A DNA stretch of 33,856 nt. Origin: Candidatus Mucispirillum faecigallinarum. GTDB taxonomy: Bacteria; Chrysiogenota; Deferribacteres; Deferribacterales; Mucispirillaceae. The stretch covers positions 1-33,856 of the forward strand of contig DXAQ01000128.1 in NCBI GenBank assembly GCA_019116905.1, read 5' to 3'. The notes beneath the pieces are model-generated. The model did not search any database and was not told the origin of the DNA. It was given only the letters and a program-made list of their open reading frames with translations. The translations under genes were made by a program, and so were the position numbers. Of this stretch, positions 1 to 8,846 are shown piece by piece (within the stretch, counting starts at the first letter, position 1; each line of letters begins with the position of its first letter).

Positions 1-122
1 ATCGATAAAATAACAAATAGTGTATATTTATTATTTACTACAAAATAAAATTGATATAAAATATATATACAAAAAATTTATAATGCGTCATTATTTGTCG
101 TTTAATAGGGTTATTATTAGAT

Positions 123-884
123 ATGAATATAAAAAAAGTGATATCAATAATAATACTTATTTTTTACCCTGTATCTTTATGTCTTAGTTATGACAATATT
201 ACTGTGCCCCACAATAATACTTCTTTTTCAAAAAGTAAAAAGTTAATGGAGCAGGTGTATTATGACAATATGTTTTCTTTTTATTGTAACTGCCAATACA
301 GCTATCAGATTACAGATAAAAGTATTAAAGCAGTGGTAGATAATAAAAGCTGCGGATATATGCCCAGAAAAAATCAAAAGCGTGGCAAATATATAGAGTG
401 GGAGCATGTAGTACCAGCCTGGGCTTTCGGAAATACTAGGAAATGCTGGCGTGAAGAAATATGTACAGATAAATATGGCAATAAATATAAAGGTAGAAAA
501 TGCTGCACAAAAATTGATAAAGTATTTAAAGCAATGGAAGCAGATATGTATAACCTTTACCCTGCAGTAGGCGAATTGAATGCTGATAGAAAAAACTACA
601 AATATGGCATAATACCTGGTGAAGAAAGGAAGTATGGCGCATGTGATTTTGAAGTAGCTGATAAATTAGTAGAGCCAAAAGAAGATATAAGAGGCGATAT
701 TGCACGCACTTATTTTTATATGGAAAAAACTTATAACGTGCCGATTTCTGATAAGCAGCATAAACTTTTTGAAGTATGGGATAAGCAGGACAAAATAGAT
801 GAATGGGAAATAATAAGAGCTAAACGTATAGAAAAAATACAGGGAAATAGAAATACTTTTGTTATAAAAGATGATGAAGAATAA
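123..884 (+). CDS. Secreted endonuclease I family nuclease (EndA/NucM/Vvn type)
   Basis: A 253-residue protein with an N-terminal signal peptide (basic start, hydrophobic core about residues 6-22). The family hallmark EWEHVVPAW is at about residues 92-100, with the catalytic His at 95. A second conserved block, NLYPAVGELNADRKNYKYG (about 144-162), carries the Asn/Asp residues that hold Mg2+ in Vvn and EndA. These enzymes cut DNA and often RNA non-specifically in the periplasm or outside the cell. About nine cysteines in the mature part suggest disulfides, as in periplasmic homologues. The length is normal for the family. A weak AGGG lies about 13 bases before the ATG. The gene stands alone and faces the next gene convergently. 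Role in nutrient DNA breakdown or DNA-uptake control is inferred; family assignment is firm. Confidence 0.93.
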   Translation: MNIKKVISIIILIFYPVSLCLSYDNITVPHNNTSFSKSKKLMEQVYYDNMFSFYCNCQYSYQITDKSIKAVVDNKSCGYMPRKNQKRGKYIEWEHVVPAWAFGNTRKCWREEICTDKYGNKYKGRKCCTKIDKVFKAMEADMYNLYPAVGELNADRKNYKYGIIPGEERKYGACDFEVADKLVEPKEDIRGDIARTYFYMEKTYNVPISDKQHKLFEVWDKQDKIDEWEIIRAKRIEKIQGNRNTFVIKDDEE

Positions 885-908
885 GAAAATATGGTAATTG
901 TAATATAC

Positions 909-995
909 ACCTGTGAAAATCTATTTTTTAAATAATGAGTATATTTGTATTTCTTATATTGCAGGTAAAATATACCATAAAACTTTTTCACAGGT
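909..995. repeat. 11-bp perfect inverted repeat with 65-base interior
   Basis: ACCTGTGAAAA at 909-919 is exactly reverse-complemented by TTTTCACAGGT at 985-995, between two convergent genes. The arms have an A- or T-run on the inner side, so each could form the base of a bidirectional terminator only if the AT-rich interior folds. A worn-out miniature element is also possible. No target-site duplication is obvious. Confidence 0.5.
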
Positions 996-1016
996 TTGAA
1001 ACTATAATAAATCTTT

Positions 1017-1751
1017 TTATAACTGGTTTTCTTTTGCAAACTGTATTAATTTTTCACGCAGTTCCTGACTGCCTATCCAGTTTTTATTAACTGCTCTATC
1101 TGCATTTAAACATTCATCATATCTATTATAATCTATTTTTTCCAGTTCTTCTTTTGATTTAAGACTTCCGTCAGCATTAAGGCATGTTTTAAGTAATTCT
1201 TTTGCTTCTTCTGGTTTTTTTTCAAATTCAGTTATTGTCCTTGCTGTTCCAAACATAAGACCAATTCTATCAGAAGACTGCACTGCTATATCGCCATTAA
1301 TGCCGTCTTTCACTGCTTTAACAGCATTATTATATTCTTCTTTGACTTCTACTGGTAAAGATTTACTATTTTTACAAGATTTTATGTATCTCATAGCATC
1401 TTTTAAGTGAGTGCTGTAATATTTAACTGATTTTACAAAATTTTTTGCATTTATAGCTTTTTCTGCATTATCACATTCATTAAGCATATTTATAGTCTTT
1501 TTAGGAATTTTAGATATATTGCCAGAAAAAAGTGATTCCATAATCGTCTTTTTTTCTTTATCACTAAGGTTTTTTTCCCATTTTTTACATTCCTGAACTT
1601 TCTTTTGTGCTTCTGCCTGATTTAAAAAGTAATAATCGTAAGTTTTTGCTTCAGAAATTAAGCATGTAGAAAATAAAAAAACAAATATAAAAAATAATAT
1701 TTTACCTGTATATGGTTTATAATATTTATTACTATTAACTGAACTTTTCAT
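1017..1751 (-). CDS. Secreted protein with EexN-like repeats, function unknown
   Basis: A 244-residue protein with a signal peptide (hydrophobic about residues 18-33) and a likely cleavage after SEA near residue 35. No proper lipobox is present, because the Cys in FSTC follows Thr. The mature part appears to contain three degenerate copies of a unit resembling EexN entry-exclusion proteins: YDYYFLNQAEAQKKVQEC...ECDNA, then VKYYSTHLKDAMRYIKSC, then ITEFEKKPEEAKELLKTC...ECLNA. Each starts with an aromatic/charged helix and a Cys; copies one and three end in EC-x-NA. EexN proteins are normally about 80 residues with one unit and act in the envelope to block redundant conjugative entry. No conjugation genes lie nearby, so that role is not implied. 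The start ATG has AGGA about 7 bases upstream. The gene lies beyond the tRNA terminator and is probably transcribed on its own. Confidence 0.75.
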   Translation of the reverse strand: MKSSVNSNKYYKPYTGKILFFIFVFLFSTCLISEAKTYDYYFLNQAEAQKKVQECKKWEKNLSDKEKKTIMESLFSGNISKIPKKTINMLNECDNAEKAINAKNFVKSVKYYSTHLKDAMRYIKSCKNSKSLPVEVKEEYNNAVKAVKDGINGDIAVQSSDRIGLMFGTARTITEFEKKPEEAKELLKTCLNADGSLKSKEELEKIDYNRYDECLNADRAVNKNWIGSQELREKLIQFAKENQL

Positions 1752-1791
1752 AATATATTATCCTGTATTTTAAAATTATTAATAAATATAC

Positions 1792-1820
1792 AAAAAAAGC
1801 AAAGCATATAAATGCTTTGC
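1792..1820 (-). terminator. Intrinsic terminator downstream of tRNA-Leu
   Basis: Read leftward, GCAAAGCAT / ATGCTTTGC (1812-1820 and 1799-1807) forms a 9-bp perfect stem with a 4-base loop, followed by seven U (plus-strand A run 1792-1798). It ends the tRNA transcript and separates it from the EexN-like gene. Confidence 0.9.
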
Positions 1821-1829
1821 TATGTATTA

Positions 1830-1912
1830 TGCCGAAGGCGGGACTTGAACCCGCACGAGGAAATCCCACCACCCCCTCAAGATGGCGTGTCTACCAATTC
1901 CACCACTTCGGC
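1830..1912 (-). tRNA. tRNA-Leu (anticodon GAG)
   Basis: Read leftward, the acceptor GCCGAAG (1912-1906) pairs with CTTCGGC (1837-1831), with discriminator A at 1830. The D-arm is TGGTGGAATTGGTAGACACG. The anticodon stem CCATC/GGTGG encloses loop TTGAGGG, giving anticodon GAG, which reads CUC/CUU leucine codons. A class II variable arm and the T-arm GCGGGTTCAAGTCCCGC follow. CCA is not encoded, since the bases after the discriminator read TAA, so it must be added by CCA-adding enzyme. The strong hairpin just downstream makes this a monocistronic unit. Confidence 0.97.
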
Positions 1913-1972
1913 GTTAGAAATAATTATATATATTAAAAAAAGCAGTTTGTCAATATATTAATATTAAAATAT

Positions 1973-2956
1973 TTAATTTTTTTCACTTAAAAAATTATCT
2001 ATTCTTTCTTTTGCATTTTCTCCAAGGTTTACATAATACAGCTGAAAAGACTGGCCATGATATGAGCCTGTTCCAAATACTGACGGGATAGGGATTTGAT
2101 ACATAGATTCATCTATTGTAGAGCATATTACAACACCTTTTTTTAAATCAAGTTTAGCGTCTGCAATACCCGGAGTTGTAATGGTTAAATCTTTTTGGTT
2201 AAGTGTGCCTAAATTTTTATCTGCATGCACTAATTCTTCATCTATTTTCCAGCTTAAAGGGTTAATAACAAGCCTTCCTTCTGTATAAAGGGCATCTACA
2301 CCTGCCTTATCTGGTGCCTGCACTTCAAAGGCTACTATTACACCAGTATCATTTGCTCCTGCTGCAAATTTTAAATGTGGATTTTCTAACATAAATTCTT
2401 TTGTAATAGGATAGCCTACAACATAAGCAGCAATCATATTTTTATAATATTCTGGGTGGTTTTTCATATAATCGCTTAAAACTATCTGCATCATTGCTGA
2501 GCCTTGTGAATGGCTTGCAAGAATAAATGGTCTGCCATTATTATAATGATTAAAATAATAATCTAACGCATCATATATTTCCTGCAGACCTTTTGTATTT
2601 TTTCTGATATTTGCTTGAATTTCTTTATAGTTTGAATATTCAAAAATGTCTATATCATACTGAGTATAATATGGAGCAAAAATATTTGCAGTGTTTTTAA
2701 ACGCATCTGCCTGTAATTTTAAAACTCTTTTAGCAGAGTTTTGCATCTGGCTGTTATCTATGCTGCACATATTAGAATTTTCACTTACGCATACTGTAGG
2801 GTAAATATAAAAAACATCTGCTTTATACGTAATATTATCAGGCAGACTAAGCCAGTTATTTTTTTCTGCAAATATATTTTCTACACTGCTTTTATTTTCC
2901 TTATTTATGCAGCCTGCTGCAAGCAAAATAAAAAATAAAATTATTATTTTTTTCAT
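1973..2956 (-). CDS. DUF3089 alpha/beta-hydrolase lipoprotein
   Basis: A 327-residue protein that starts with a lipoprotein signal peptide, MKKIIILFFILLAAGC, with the lipidated Cys at 16, so it is membrane-anchored. The body matches DUF3089, an esterase/lipase-like alpha/beta-hydrolase family: DVFYIYPTV (about 48-56), the Ala/Asp-rich ADAFKNTANIFAPYY block and the nucleophile elbow SHSQGS with Ser150. The general His is probably in the C-terminal SYHGQSFQLYY region. Substrate is unknown; some relatives act on esters or peptidoglycan-linked acyl groups, but nothing here decides that. Its ATG overlaps the stop of the upstream symporter by four bases (ATGA), so the two are translationally coupled, which suggests the hydrolase product or its substrate is handled by the transporter. 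Confidence 0.87.
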   Translation of the reverse strand: MKKIIILFFILLAAGCINKENKSSVENIFAEKNNWLSLPDNITYKADVFYIYPTVCVSENSNMCSIDNSQMQNSAKRVLKLQADAFKNTANIFAPYYTQYDIDIFEYSNYKEIQANIRKNTKGLQEIYDALDYYFNHYNNGRPFILASHSQGSAMMQIVLSDYMKNHPEYYKNMIAAYVVGYPITKEFMLENPHLKFAAGANDTGVIVAFEVQAPDKAGVDALYTEGRLVINPLSWKIDEELVHADKNLGTLNQKDLTITTPGIADAKLDLKKGVVICSTIDESMYQIPIPSVFGTGSYHGQSFQLYYVNLGENAKERIDNFLSEKN

Positions 2957-4167
2957 ATAGTTTGCTCGTTATTTTTTTTAAATATTCCCTGCAGCATAAG
3001 AGCGAGTGCGCCGTCTCCTGTAACATTGCAGGCTGTGCCAAAGCTGTCCTGTATTGCAAATATTGCCATAACAAGACCAACACCTGTATCATCAAAGCCT
3101 AAAACTGATATTATTATACCAACTGATGCTGCTACTGTACCACCTGGAACGCCTGGCGCTCCCACTGCAAATACACCTAAAAGAATTATAAATACAATCA
3201 TTGTTCCAAGGCTTGGAAGTGAGCCGTAAAGAATATAGCTTATACCCATTACAAAAAATGTTTCTGTTAATACTGAGCCGCATAAATGGATAGTGGCTCC
3301 CATAGGTATGGCAAAATCAACCACATCTCTATCAAGTGCATCTGACTTATTAGCACATTTTAAAGCAACAGGAAGTGTGGCAGCACTAGACATTGTTCCA
3401 ACTGCTGTTGCATAGGCTGGAGCATAATGTTTTAATACCCTGAATGGAGATTTACCTGATACAATACCTGCAATAGTATATAATACAGTAAGCCAAATAA
3501 AATGACCTATTAATACAATTAATACCATATAAATAAATGTGCGGAACTGACTTGTAATTTTATCAAGATATGTAAGCTCAATAAATGTAGTTAATATAAA
3601 AAATGGGAGAATAGGGATAATCAATTTATTAACAAGCAGCATTACAACGTTGTTAAGCTCATTAAATATTTTTTCAAGCAGTAATGATTTTGTATAAATA
3701 ATTGCAAGACCAAATGTTATAGAGAAAAAAAGTGCTGTAATAACAGGAAATATTGGAGCAATATCTAATTTAAAAATCATTTCAGGAAGTTCTATATTGG
3801 TAACATTTTTTACAATATCTAAATGAGGAATAATTAAATAGCCTGCCACCATTGCAAAAGCAGCAGCTAAAACTGATGATAAATATGCCATAATAAGAAT
3901 TGCACCAAGCATTTTACTTGTATTATTTTTTATACCAGTAATTGCAGGAGTTACAAAGCCAATAATTATTAACGGCACCATAAAAAATATAACCTGACCT
4001 AAAATATGCTTTATAGAAAGCACTATATTCATAAGAATATGCTGGGTGGACATTTGACCGTCTACTGCCTGACTGCTTGTAGATTTAATTATTATACCAA
4101 TTATTATACCAAGAACGACTGCCACTGCAATCTTTATAAGTAAATGGTCTGATTTTTTTTCTTTCAT
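2953..4167 (-). CDS. Dicarboxylate/amino-acid:cation symporter (DAACS, GltP/SstT type)
   Basis: A 404-residue inner-membrane protein with about eight hydrophobic segments plus two re-entrant loops, the normal size for PF00375. The serine-rich hairpin SSAATLPVALKC, the TM7-like PMGATIHLCGSVLTE and the C-terminal CNVTGDGALAL motif are all present. The family takes up glutamate, aspartate, C4-dicarboxylates or serine with Na+ or H+. The usual NMDGT of TM7 reads HLCGS here, which departs from classical GltP and makes the substrate hard to guess; SstT-like serine/threonine uptake or another small amino acid is possible. GAGGTG lies just upstream of the ATG. It is the first cistron of a coupled pair with the DUF3089 lipoprotein. 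Confidence 0.92.
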   Translation of the reverse strand: MKEKKSDHLLIKIAVAVVLGIIIGIIIKSTSSQAVDGQMSTQHILMNIVLSIKHILGQVIFFMVPLIIIGFVTPAITGIKNNTSKMLGAILIMAYLSSVLAAAFAMVAGYLIIPHLDIVKNVTNIELPEMIFKLDIAPIFPVITALFFSITFGLAIIYTKSLLLEKIFNELNNVVMLLVNKLIIPILPFFILTTFIELTYLDKITSQFRTFIYMVLIVLIGHFIWLTVLYTIAGIVSGKSPFRVLKHYAPAYATAVGTMSSAATLPVALKCANKSDALDRDVVDFAIPMGATIHLCGSVLTETFFVMGISYILYGSLPSLGTMIVFIILLGVFAVGAPGVPGGTVAASVGIIISVLGFDDTGVGLVMAIFAIQDSFGTACNVTGDGALALMLQGIFKKNNEQTI

Positions 4168-4221
4168 TTTTCACCTCATAGAAATTACTAACTTAAATAT
4201 ACTTATTTATCAAGAATATTT

Positions 4222-6510
4222 TTAATTTATATTACGCATAGCTGTTTTTATATCTATATTAATATTAAACCAGTTTAAGATATATTTTATATCTTTTGTA
4301 ACACTTAATTCTATTGCTAAAATACCTTGGTTTATTTTAGGGGCATAGTTATCTTTTATTTTATTTACTTCATTTATGATTTTATCTATATTTTCTTGTA
4401 TCTGACCGTAAGATAAAATATTCATAGTAATATTTATAATAAAATTTTCTAACAGTACACGTATGCTGTCTGCTATTTGTATAGGCAGTTCTTTTGTTTT
4501 ATATAAAGTAGAGCATAAGGCATAGTTTTCATCAAATAGTTTTTCTGCTTCAAAAAGTCTGGCATTACTAAAATAGATATATGCAAGGCTTAAAAGAGCA
4601 GGGGAGCAGTCAAAAAAGGAGTTTGTTAAATCCTGCAGATAGTCTTGATTATCCTTAGTATTTTCAATATTTTCTGCTTCATATATAATGTTTTTGCATG
4701 CATTAAATTCATCTATTGCTTGCATGTAATCCTGTTTTGAAAGATATGTTTCATCTTTTATGTATTTAGATGTTTCTATTTTTTCAAATATTTCTTTTAA
4801 ATATTTACTGCCTGATGTGCGGATATATTTTATGTATGCTGATATTCCCTTATGGTTTATAAGCTTGACAGAGGAATCAAGAAGAATTACTTCACTTGTA
4901 ATAGTGTATAAGTTTATTGTTTCTTTTTCAGGTTTTGTAAGCTCTGCAACAAGTTCGCGCCACATATCTTCATAATCTTTATCTTTTAACGATACGCCTT
5001 TTGGTATAAGTATATTAAACATATTTTCTGCCACATCTTGAGCTAATACATAAAGATTATGCAGGGCTTTTTCCATTTCTATCTTATTATTTTGTTTCTG
5101 GTATAAATATGCTAAAAGCTGGTAAGATTCAGGCATATTTCTTTTAATATATATGGCACGTTTTAAAAAATATTCTGCCTTTTCATAATCCTGCATTCTA
5201 AATAAAGTAAAGCCTGCAAGATATAAAAATTCGCTGTCATTAATACCTTGATTTATATATTTTTCTATTAATTCATAAGATTTATTAATAAACCCTTTTG
5301 CATGATATATTTTTATTATTGTTACAGCATTATCAAAGGAAATATTAGGGTTTTTTAGGGTATTTACTGCATAAATAATATTATCAAAGTTATTTTCTGA
5401 CATATTATCTTCAATATATTTATTAATATTTTTTTTAGAAACTGATGGTTTAAACTGCTTTTTTAAGTCAACTTTAATTATTTTTCTAGCGTAAAGCCCG
5501 TTATTATCAGTATAGTCAAAAAATATAGATGTAGTATTGTAAAATGGATTAAGTGAAAATCCTGCTAATTTTTTTGATATATAATTTTTAAAATATCCGT
5601 TATCGCCAGCTTTAAAAATATACTTATCATCTGCAATAATTTCAGGTTTATATATATTATCAGCAATATATAACCCAAAAGCGTTTGGTGATGAGTGAGT
5701 TTTTAATGATAATGAATTATGTTGGAAAAATAATGGACTGCCGCCTGCAGCAATATATTCCCACTGGTTTCTATTGGGAATATTATATCCTTTTGATGTG
5801 TAAGAGAAAAGTATTTCTTCATAGCTTATATCAGTATATTTATATACATTTATGCCATGTTCAGTTATTTCATATTTTTGTATTTTATTTGTACCAGATT
5901 TTGAAGTATGTTGTTTTATAATAAATTTTTTATCACTTTTAATAATATCTTGATATATTTTTAGATAAGTTGGACTGTCAGCAATTACTTTTGATGATAC
6001 TTCTTTAACAAACACCCAGTTAATGCTTGTACTTCTTCTTTCTACAAGCATAGGCTCTATATCTAATTTTCTTAAAAAAGATGTATGTTCATCTATAAAA
6101 TTTAAAGTCATTTTAGTAAGCAGTTTATCTGCCTGTTTATAATCTTCATTTTCAATATATGATTGTAACTGAGCAGTATTTTCAGAATCAGCTAAACTAG
6201 AATTAACATTAGGGGAAAGAAAATAATCAAGCAGAATATCTTTAAGGTTTTCTATTTGTGCAGAGTCTTCATTTTTATAAGAAATAGATGCTTTAAAGCC
6301 TAATGATACACTTTTTGCTCCAGGAATAAATACAAACTCTGTGCCATTATCATCATAAACAGCAGTGTATAATGATATGCCATTTCTTTCAAATTCTGCA
6401 TAATTTTTTATTGTAAAGCCATAATGAGCAGCAATATTATTTAATATTTCATTTTTTTCGCTGATATCTAATTTATCGTAATTAGCTTTATATAAGTTTT
6501 TCTTATTCAT
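4222..6510 (-). CDS. FGE/SUMF1-like and TPR-containing protein of unknown function
   Basis: A 762-residue cytoplasmic protein with no signal peptide or membrane segment. The N-terminal part recalls the formylglycine-generating-enzyme (C-type-lectin-like) fold: EFVFIPGAKSVSLGF at about 58-72, then PNRNQWEYIAAGGS and NAFGLYIADN around 245-285. It lacks the catalytic Cys pair of true FGE. Residues about 380-510 form helical pairs with TPR character (SEFLYLAGFTLFRMQDYEKA, PESYQLLAYLYQKQNNKIEM), and the C-terminal third is also helical. The combination suggests a scaffold or sensor rather than a sulfatase activator. The start is uncertain: ATG at 6510 is used here; an in-frame TTG at 6534 would add eight residues. 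Neither has a visible Shine-Dalgarno. It lies 54 bases upstream of the symporter and may share its transcript. Confidence 0.72.
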   Translation of the reverse strand: MNKKNLYKANYDKLDISEKNEILNNIAAHYGFTIKNYAEFERNGISLYTAVYDDNGTEFVFIPGAKSVSLGFKASISYKNEDSAQIENLKDILLDYFLSPNVNSSLADSENTAQLQSYIENEDYKQADKLLTKMTLNFIDEHTSFLRKLDIEPMLVERRSTSINWVFVKEVSSKVIADSPTYLKIYQDIIKSDKKFIIKQHTSKSGTNKIQKYEITEHGINVYKYTDISYEEILFSYTSKGYNIPNRNQWEYIAAGGSPLFFQHNSLSLKTHSSPNAFGLYIADNIYKPEIIADDKYIFKAGDNGYFKNYISKKLAGFSLNPFYNTTSIFFDYTDNNGLYARKIIKVDLKKQFKPSVSKKNINKYIEDNMSENNFDNIIYAVNTLKNPNISFDNAVTIIKIYHAKGFINKSYELIEKYINQGINDSEFLYLAGFTLFRMQDYEKAEYFLKRAIYIKRNMPESYQLLAYLYQKQNNKIEMEKALHNLYVLAQDVAENMFNILIPKGVSLKDKDYEDMWRELVAELTKPEKETINLYTITSEVILLDSSVKLINHKGISAYIKYIRTSGSKYLKEIFEKIETSKYIKDETYLSKQDYMQAIDEFNACKNIIYEAENIENTKDNQDYLQDLTNSFFDCSPALLSLAYIYFSNARLFEAEKLFDENYALCSTLYKTKELPIQIADSIRVLLENFIINITMNILSYGQIQENIDKIINEVNKIKDNYAPKINQGILAIELSVTKDIKYILNWFNINIDIKTAMRNIN

Positions 6511-6613
6511 ATTAATATTAATATGTGTAATCAAAAAATTTGTAAAGGAAAATATATTAATATTTCATAAAATATAAAGTTTTTATGGAAGTAAATAATG
6601 ATGTGTATAAATC

Positions 6614-6649
6614 ACTGCACACCATATTTAATTAAATACAGTGTGCAGT
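6614..6649 (-). terminator. Hairpin downstream of the chemoreceptor
   Basis: ACTGCACAC (6614-6622) pairs perfectly with GTGTGCAGT (6641-6649), and the intervening bases contain a 14-base palindrome TATTTAATTAAATA (6625-6638), so the whole folds into one long hairpin. It sits just after the mcp stop. There is no good U-tract on either strand, so it may act in 3'-end stabilisation as much as termination. Confidence 0.5.
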
Positions 6650-6666
6650 ATATGTATTATAAAGGA

Positions 6667-8664
6667 TTATGATTTAAACTGTTCTACAAGAGTTTTAAGT
6701 TTTTCAGTTCTTTCCTGCAGGTGGTCAACAGTAACTGTCACTTCACTTACTGCCACGTTACTTTCTTCAATACCGCTTGCAATAGCCTGAGTTTTATCTG
6801 TTACATCTTGTATTGTATGGTGCTGTTCTTCAAAACCGCTCATCATAGTATGAGTAGAGTTTGTAACATCACTTACGCCGTCAACCACAAGATTAAATGA
6901 TGATGCAGTTTCTTCAATTACATCAACACCAGTAGATACGCTTGTATCTGCTGATTTCATAGCTGATGCAGCCTGTTCTGATTCATGCTGCAGAGTAGAA
7001 ATAATATTTTCAATTTCACTTGTAGCTTTTGTAGTGCGTTCTGCAAGTTTTCTAACCTCATCAGCAACTACTGCAAAGCCTCTGCCTGCTTCACCAGCTC
7101 TTGCTGCCTCAATAGCTGCATTTAATGCAAGCAGATTAGTCTGGTCTGCAATATCATTAATAACTGTTAAAATCTCGCCTATTTGAGTAGAACTTTCAAG
7201 GAGATTATCAATAGTTTTAGAAAGCTGTTTAGTGTTATTGCTTATTTCAAGCATAGTGTCTTTAATATTATTTAATTTTTTCTGACCTTCAATTGTTCGT
7301 TGAGTTGTTTCATCTATTTTATTTAAGTTTTGCCCCATTTCTGTAGTAGCTGCTTCTGAGTTGTTTTGAATAGCTTTCATATCAACAACTATATTATCAA
7401 CCTGTTCTGCCTGAGAACTAAATGTGGCAGAAAATTCTTCCATAGTAGCTGCAAGCTGGTTGTTACCAGATGCTACATCGTTTGCAGCCTCTTTAACTTC
7501 CCTTACAATAGTCTGCACATTTTCAATAAATGTATTAAAGTATACTGCCAGTTCTGCAAGCTCATCTTTTGTTTTAGTAGTAAGCCTTATTGTTAAATCT
7601 TTATCACCGCTTGTTAAGTTTTTCGCAGTATTAACAAACATATTGATAGGAGAAAGAACTGTTTTTTGAACTGTTAAGAAAGAAAATACAGCTGTAACTA
7701 CCATTAATATTAAAAGGACAAATATTACAATATTTGCACGAAGAATAGAGTTGATAGATTCATCAGAAGTAGTTTTTGTAATATTATTTACTACCTGGCT
7801 TACTTTATCAATCATTTCTTCCATTACTTTAAGAGAACTTGTTCTGTTTTTTGCAATATTATCCATTTCTATATAAACAGTATTTAATGTTTTATAGTTT
7901 GTAATTAATTTTTCAGAAGCTGAAATCATAGAATTAATGCTATTTACCAGGTTTCTATTATTTAAATTATCTCTAATATTTGATAAATTTTTATGTATAT
8001 TATCTAAAAGAATACCAATATGCTGCATATCTTTTGCACTGTTAAGAGATACGGCATTTGAAAATTCATCTTTTACATTTGCCATATCAACAGTAACATC
8101 AGATATTCTATCATAGTTTGTAAAATATCTGATTGCTTCCTCCGGTGTTTCTGCATTATTTATCATTTTTTTAACAGTTGCACGAAATTCTGTGGCTTCT
8201 TTTATAAAACCGTCAATATTTTTAACAAAATCATCTTCTTTTGGTGCATTCTGCACTCTTAATGTTAACTGTTTAATTGCCGTATCAATATAAGTATCTA
8301 CAGCAGTATTAAATTGAGGAACGATACTTGCCACATTAGGCATTAGGCTTTTATTTTCTGCCTGCTGCATAAAATTATTAAGTGTACTCATATTATCAGT
8401 TGTTTGTTTTCCAAATTTTGTAAGAACTGCTAAATTTTCCTGAGTAGGTGTTCTTTGTAAAATATAGAAAAACCTTCTGAAATCCATAGAGTTTAAACCT
8501 ATATTTGAATTTAATGTATAAACATACATATATTTTTGGCTCATATTTTCAGTATTTGTTGCTGCATTTCTCATTGAAACAAATGAAAAAATACCCATAA
8601 TCAGATCCATAATGATTAATAAAATAATAATGGCGAAAATTTTAACTCTAAGCGTAATTTTCAT
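6667..8664 (-). CDS. Methyl-accepting chemotaxis protein
   Basis: A 665-residue transducer. TM1 is at about residues 8-30. An all-helical periplasmic sensor of about 280 residues follows (longer than a 4HB domain, so possibly a bimodular helical type). TM2 lies at about 310-332, HAMP at about 332-390, and the cytoplasmic coiled coil carries the conserved hairpin tip [20 protein letters not shown] (about 503-522) and [16 protein letters not shown]. This tip binds CheW and CheA. The C-terminus ends at VEQFKS and has no NWETF-type CheR-tethering pentapeptide. No Cys, PAS or Cache signature is seen, so the ligand is unknown. A strong Shine-Dalgarno AAGGGGG lies about 6 bases before the ATG. No other che or flagellar gene is present in the window, so it is an orphan receptor. 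Confidence 0.96.
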   Translation of the reverse strand: MKITLRVKIFAIIILLIIMDLIMGIFSFVSMRNAATNTENMSQKYMYVYTLNSNIGLNSMDFRRFFYILQRTPTQENLAVLTKFGKQTTDNMSTLNNFMQQAENKSLMPNVASIVPQFNTAVDTYIDTAIKQLTLRVQNAPKEDDFVKNIDGFIKEATEFRATVKKMINNAETPEEAIRYFTNYDRISDVTVDMANVKDEFSNAVSLNSAKDMQHIGILLDNIHKNLSNIRDNLNNRNLVNSINSMISASEKLITNYKTLNTVYIEMDNIAKNRTSSLKVMEEMIDKVSQVVNNITKTTSDESINSILRANIVIFVLLILMVVTAVFSFLTVQKTVLSPINMFVNTAKNLTSGDKDLTIRLTTKTKDELAELAVYFNTFIENVQTIVREVKEAANDVASGNNQLAATMEEFSATFSSQAEQVDNIVVDMKAIQNNSEAATTEMGQNLNKIDETTQRTIEGQKKLNNIKDTMLEISNNTKQLSKTIDNLLESSTQIGEILTVINDIADQTNLLALNAAIEAARAGEAGRGFAVVADEVRKLAERTTKATSEIENIISTLQHESEQAASAMKSADTSVSTGVDVIEETASSFNLVVDGVSDVTNSTHTMMSGFEEQHHTIQDVTDKTQAIASGIEESNVAVSEVTVTVDHLQERTEKLKTLVEQFKS

Positions 8665-8720
8665 ATTGACCCCCTTACTACTCTAATACTTATTCCCATT
8701 ATATATATTTTTTTTAACCT

Positions 8721-8748
8721 AAAATATAACTTAGTGTCAATGTGTCAA
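8721..8748 (-). promoter_or_regulatory. Candidate sigma-70-type promoter for the chemoreceptor
   Basis: Leftward TTGACA (8743-8748), a 16-base spacer, then TATTTT (8721-8726), about 57 bases before the ATG. A second TTGACA overlaps 11 bases further on. No flagellar sigma-28 consensus (TAAA...GCCGATAA) is visible, which is unusual for a chemoreceptor. Confidence 0.4.
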
Positions 8749-8846
8749 TAGATATTTGCAGTTTCTTTGACATAAATTGTAAAAATGATGTTACATTTGT
8801 AAGGAAATATGAAACTTGATAAAGTCATTAGATAATATTAGTAAAT

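Noticed and set aside
51-84. TTGATA and TATAAT before endonuclease I as a promoter
   Set aside because: The boxes are 22 bases apart, too far for a normal promoter, and both words are common in such AT-rich sequence.
731-1039. A 102-codon leftward open frame overlapping the end of endonuclease I
   Set aside because: It lies mostly antisense to a well-supported gene, has no Shine-Dalgarno or recognisable domain, and is Lys/Tyr/Ser-rich as expected of AT-rich shadow frames.
8665-8846. Flagellar sigma-28 promoter before the chemoreceptor
   Set aside because: No TAAA-N15-GCCGATAA-like text is present; only a sigma-70-like TTGACA with a moderate -10 was found.
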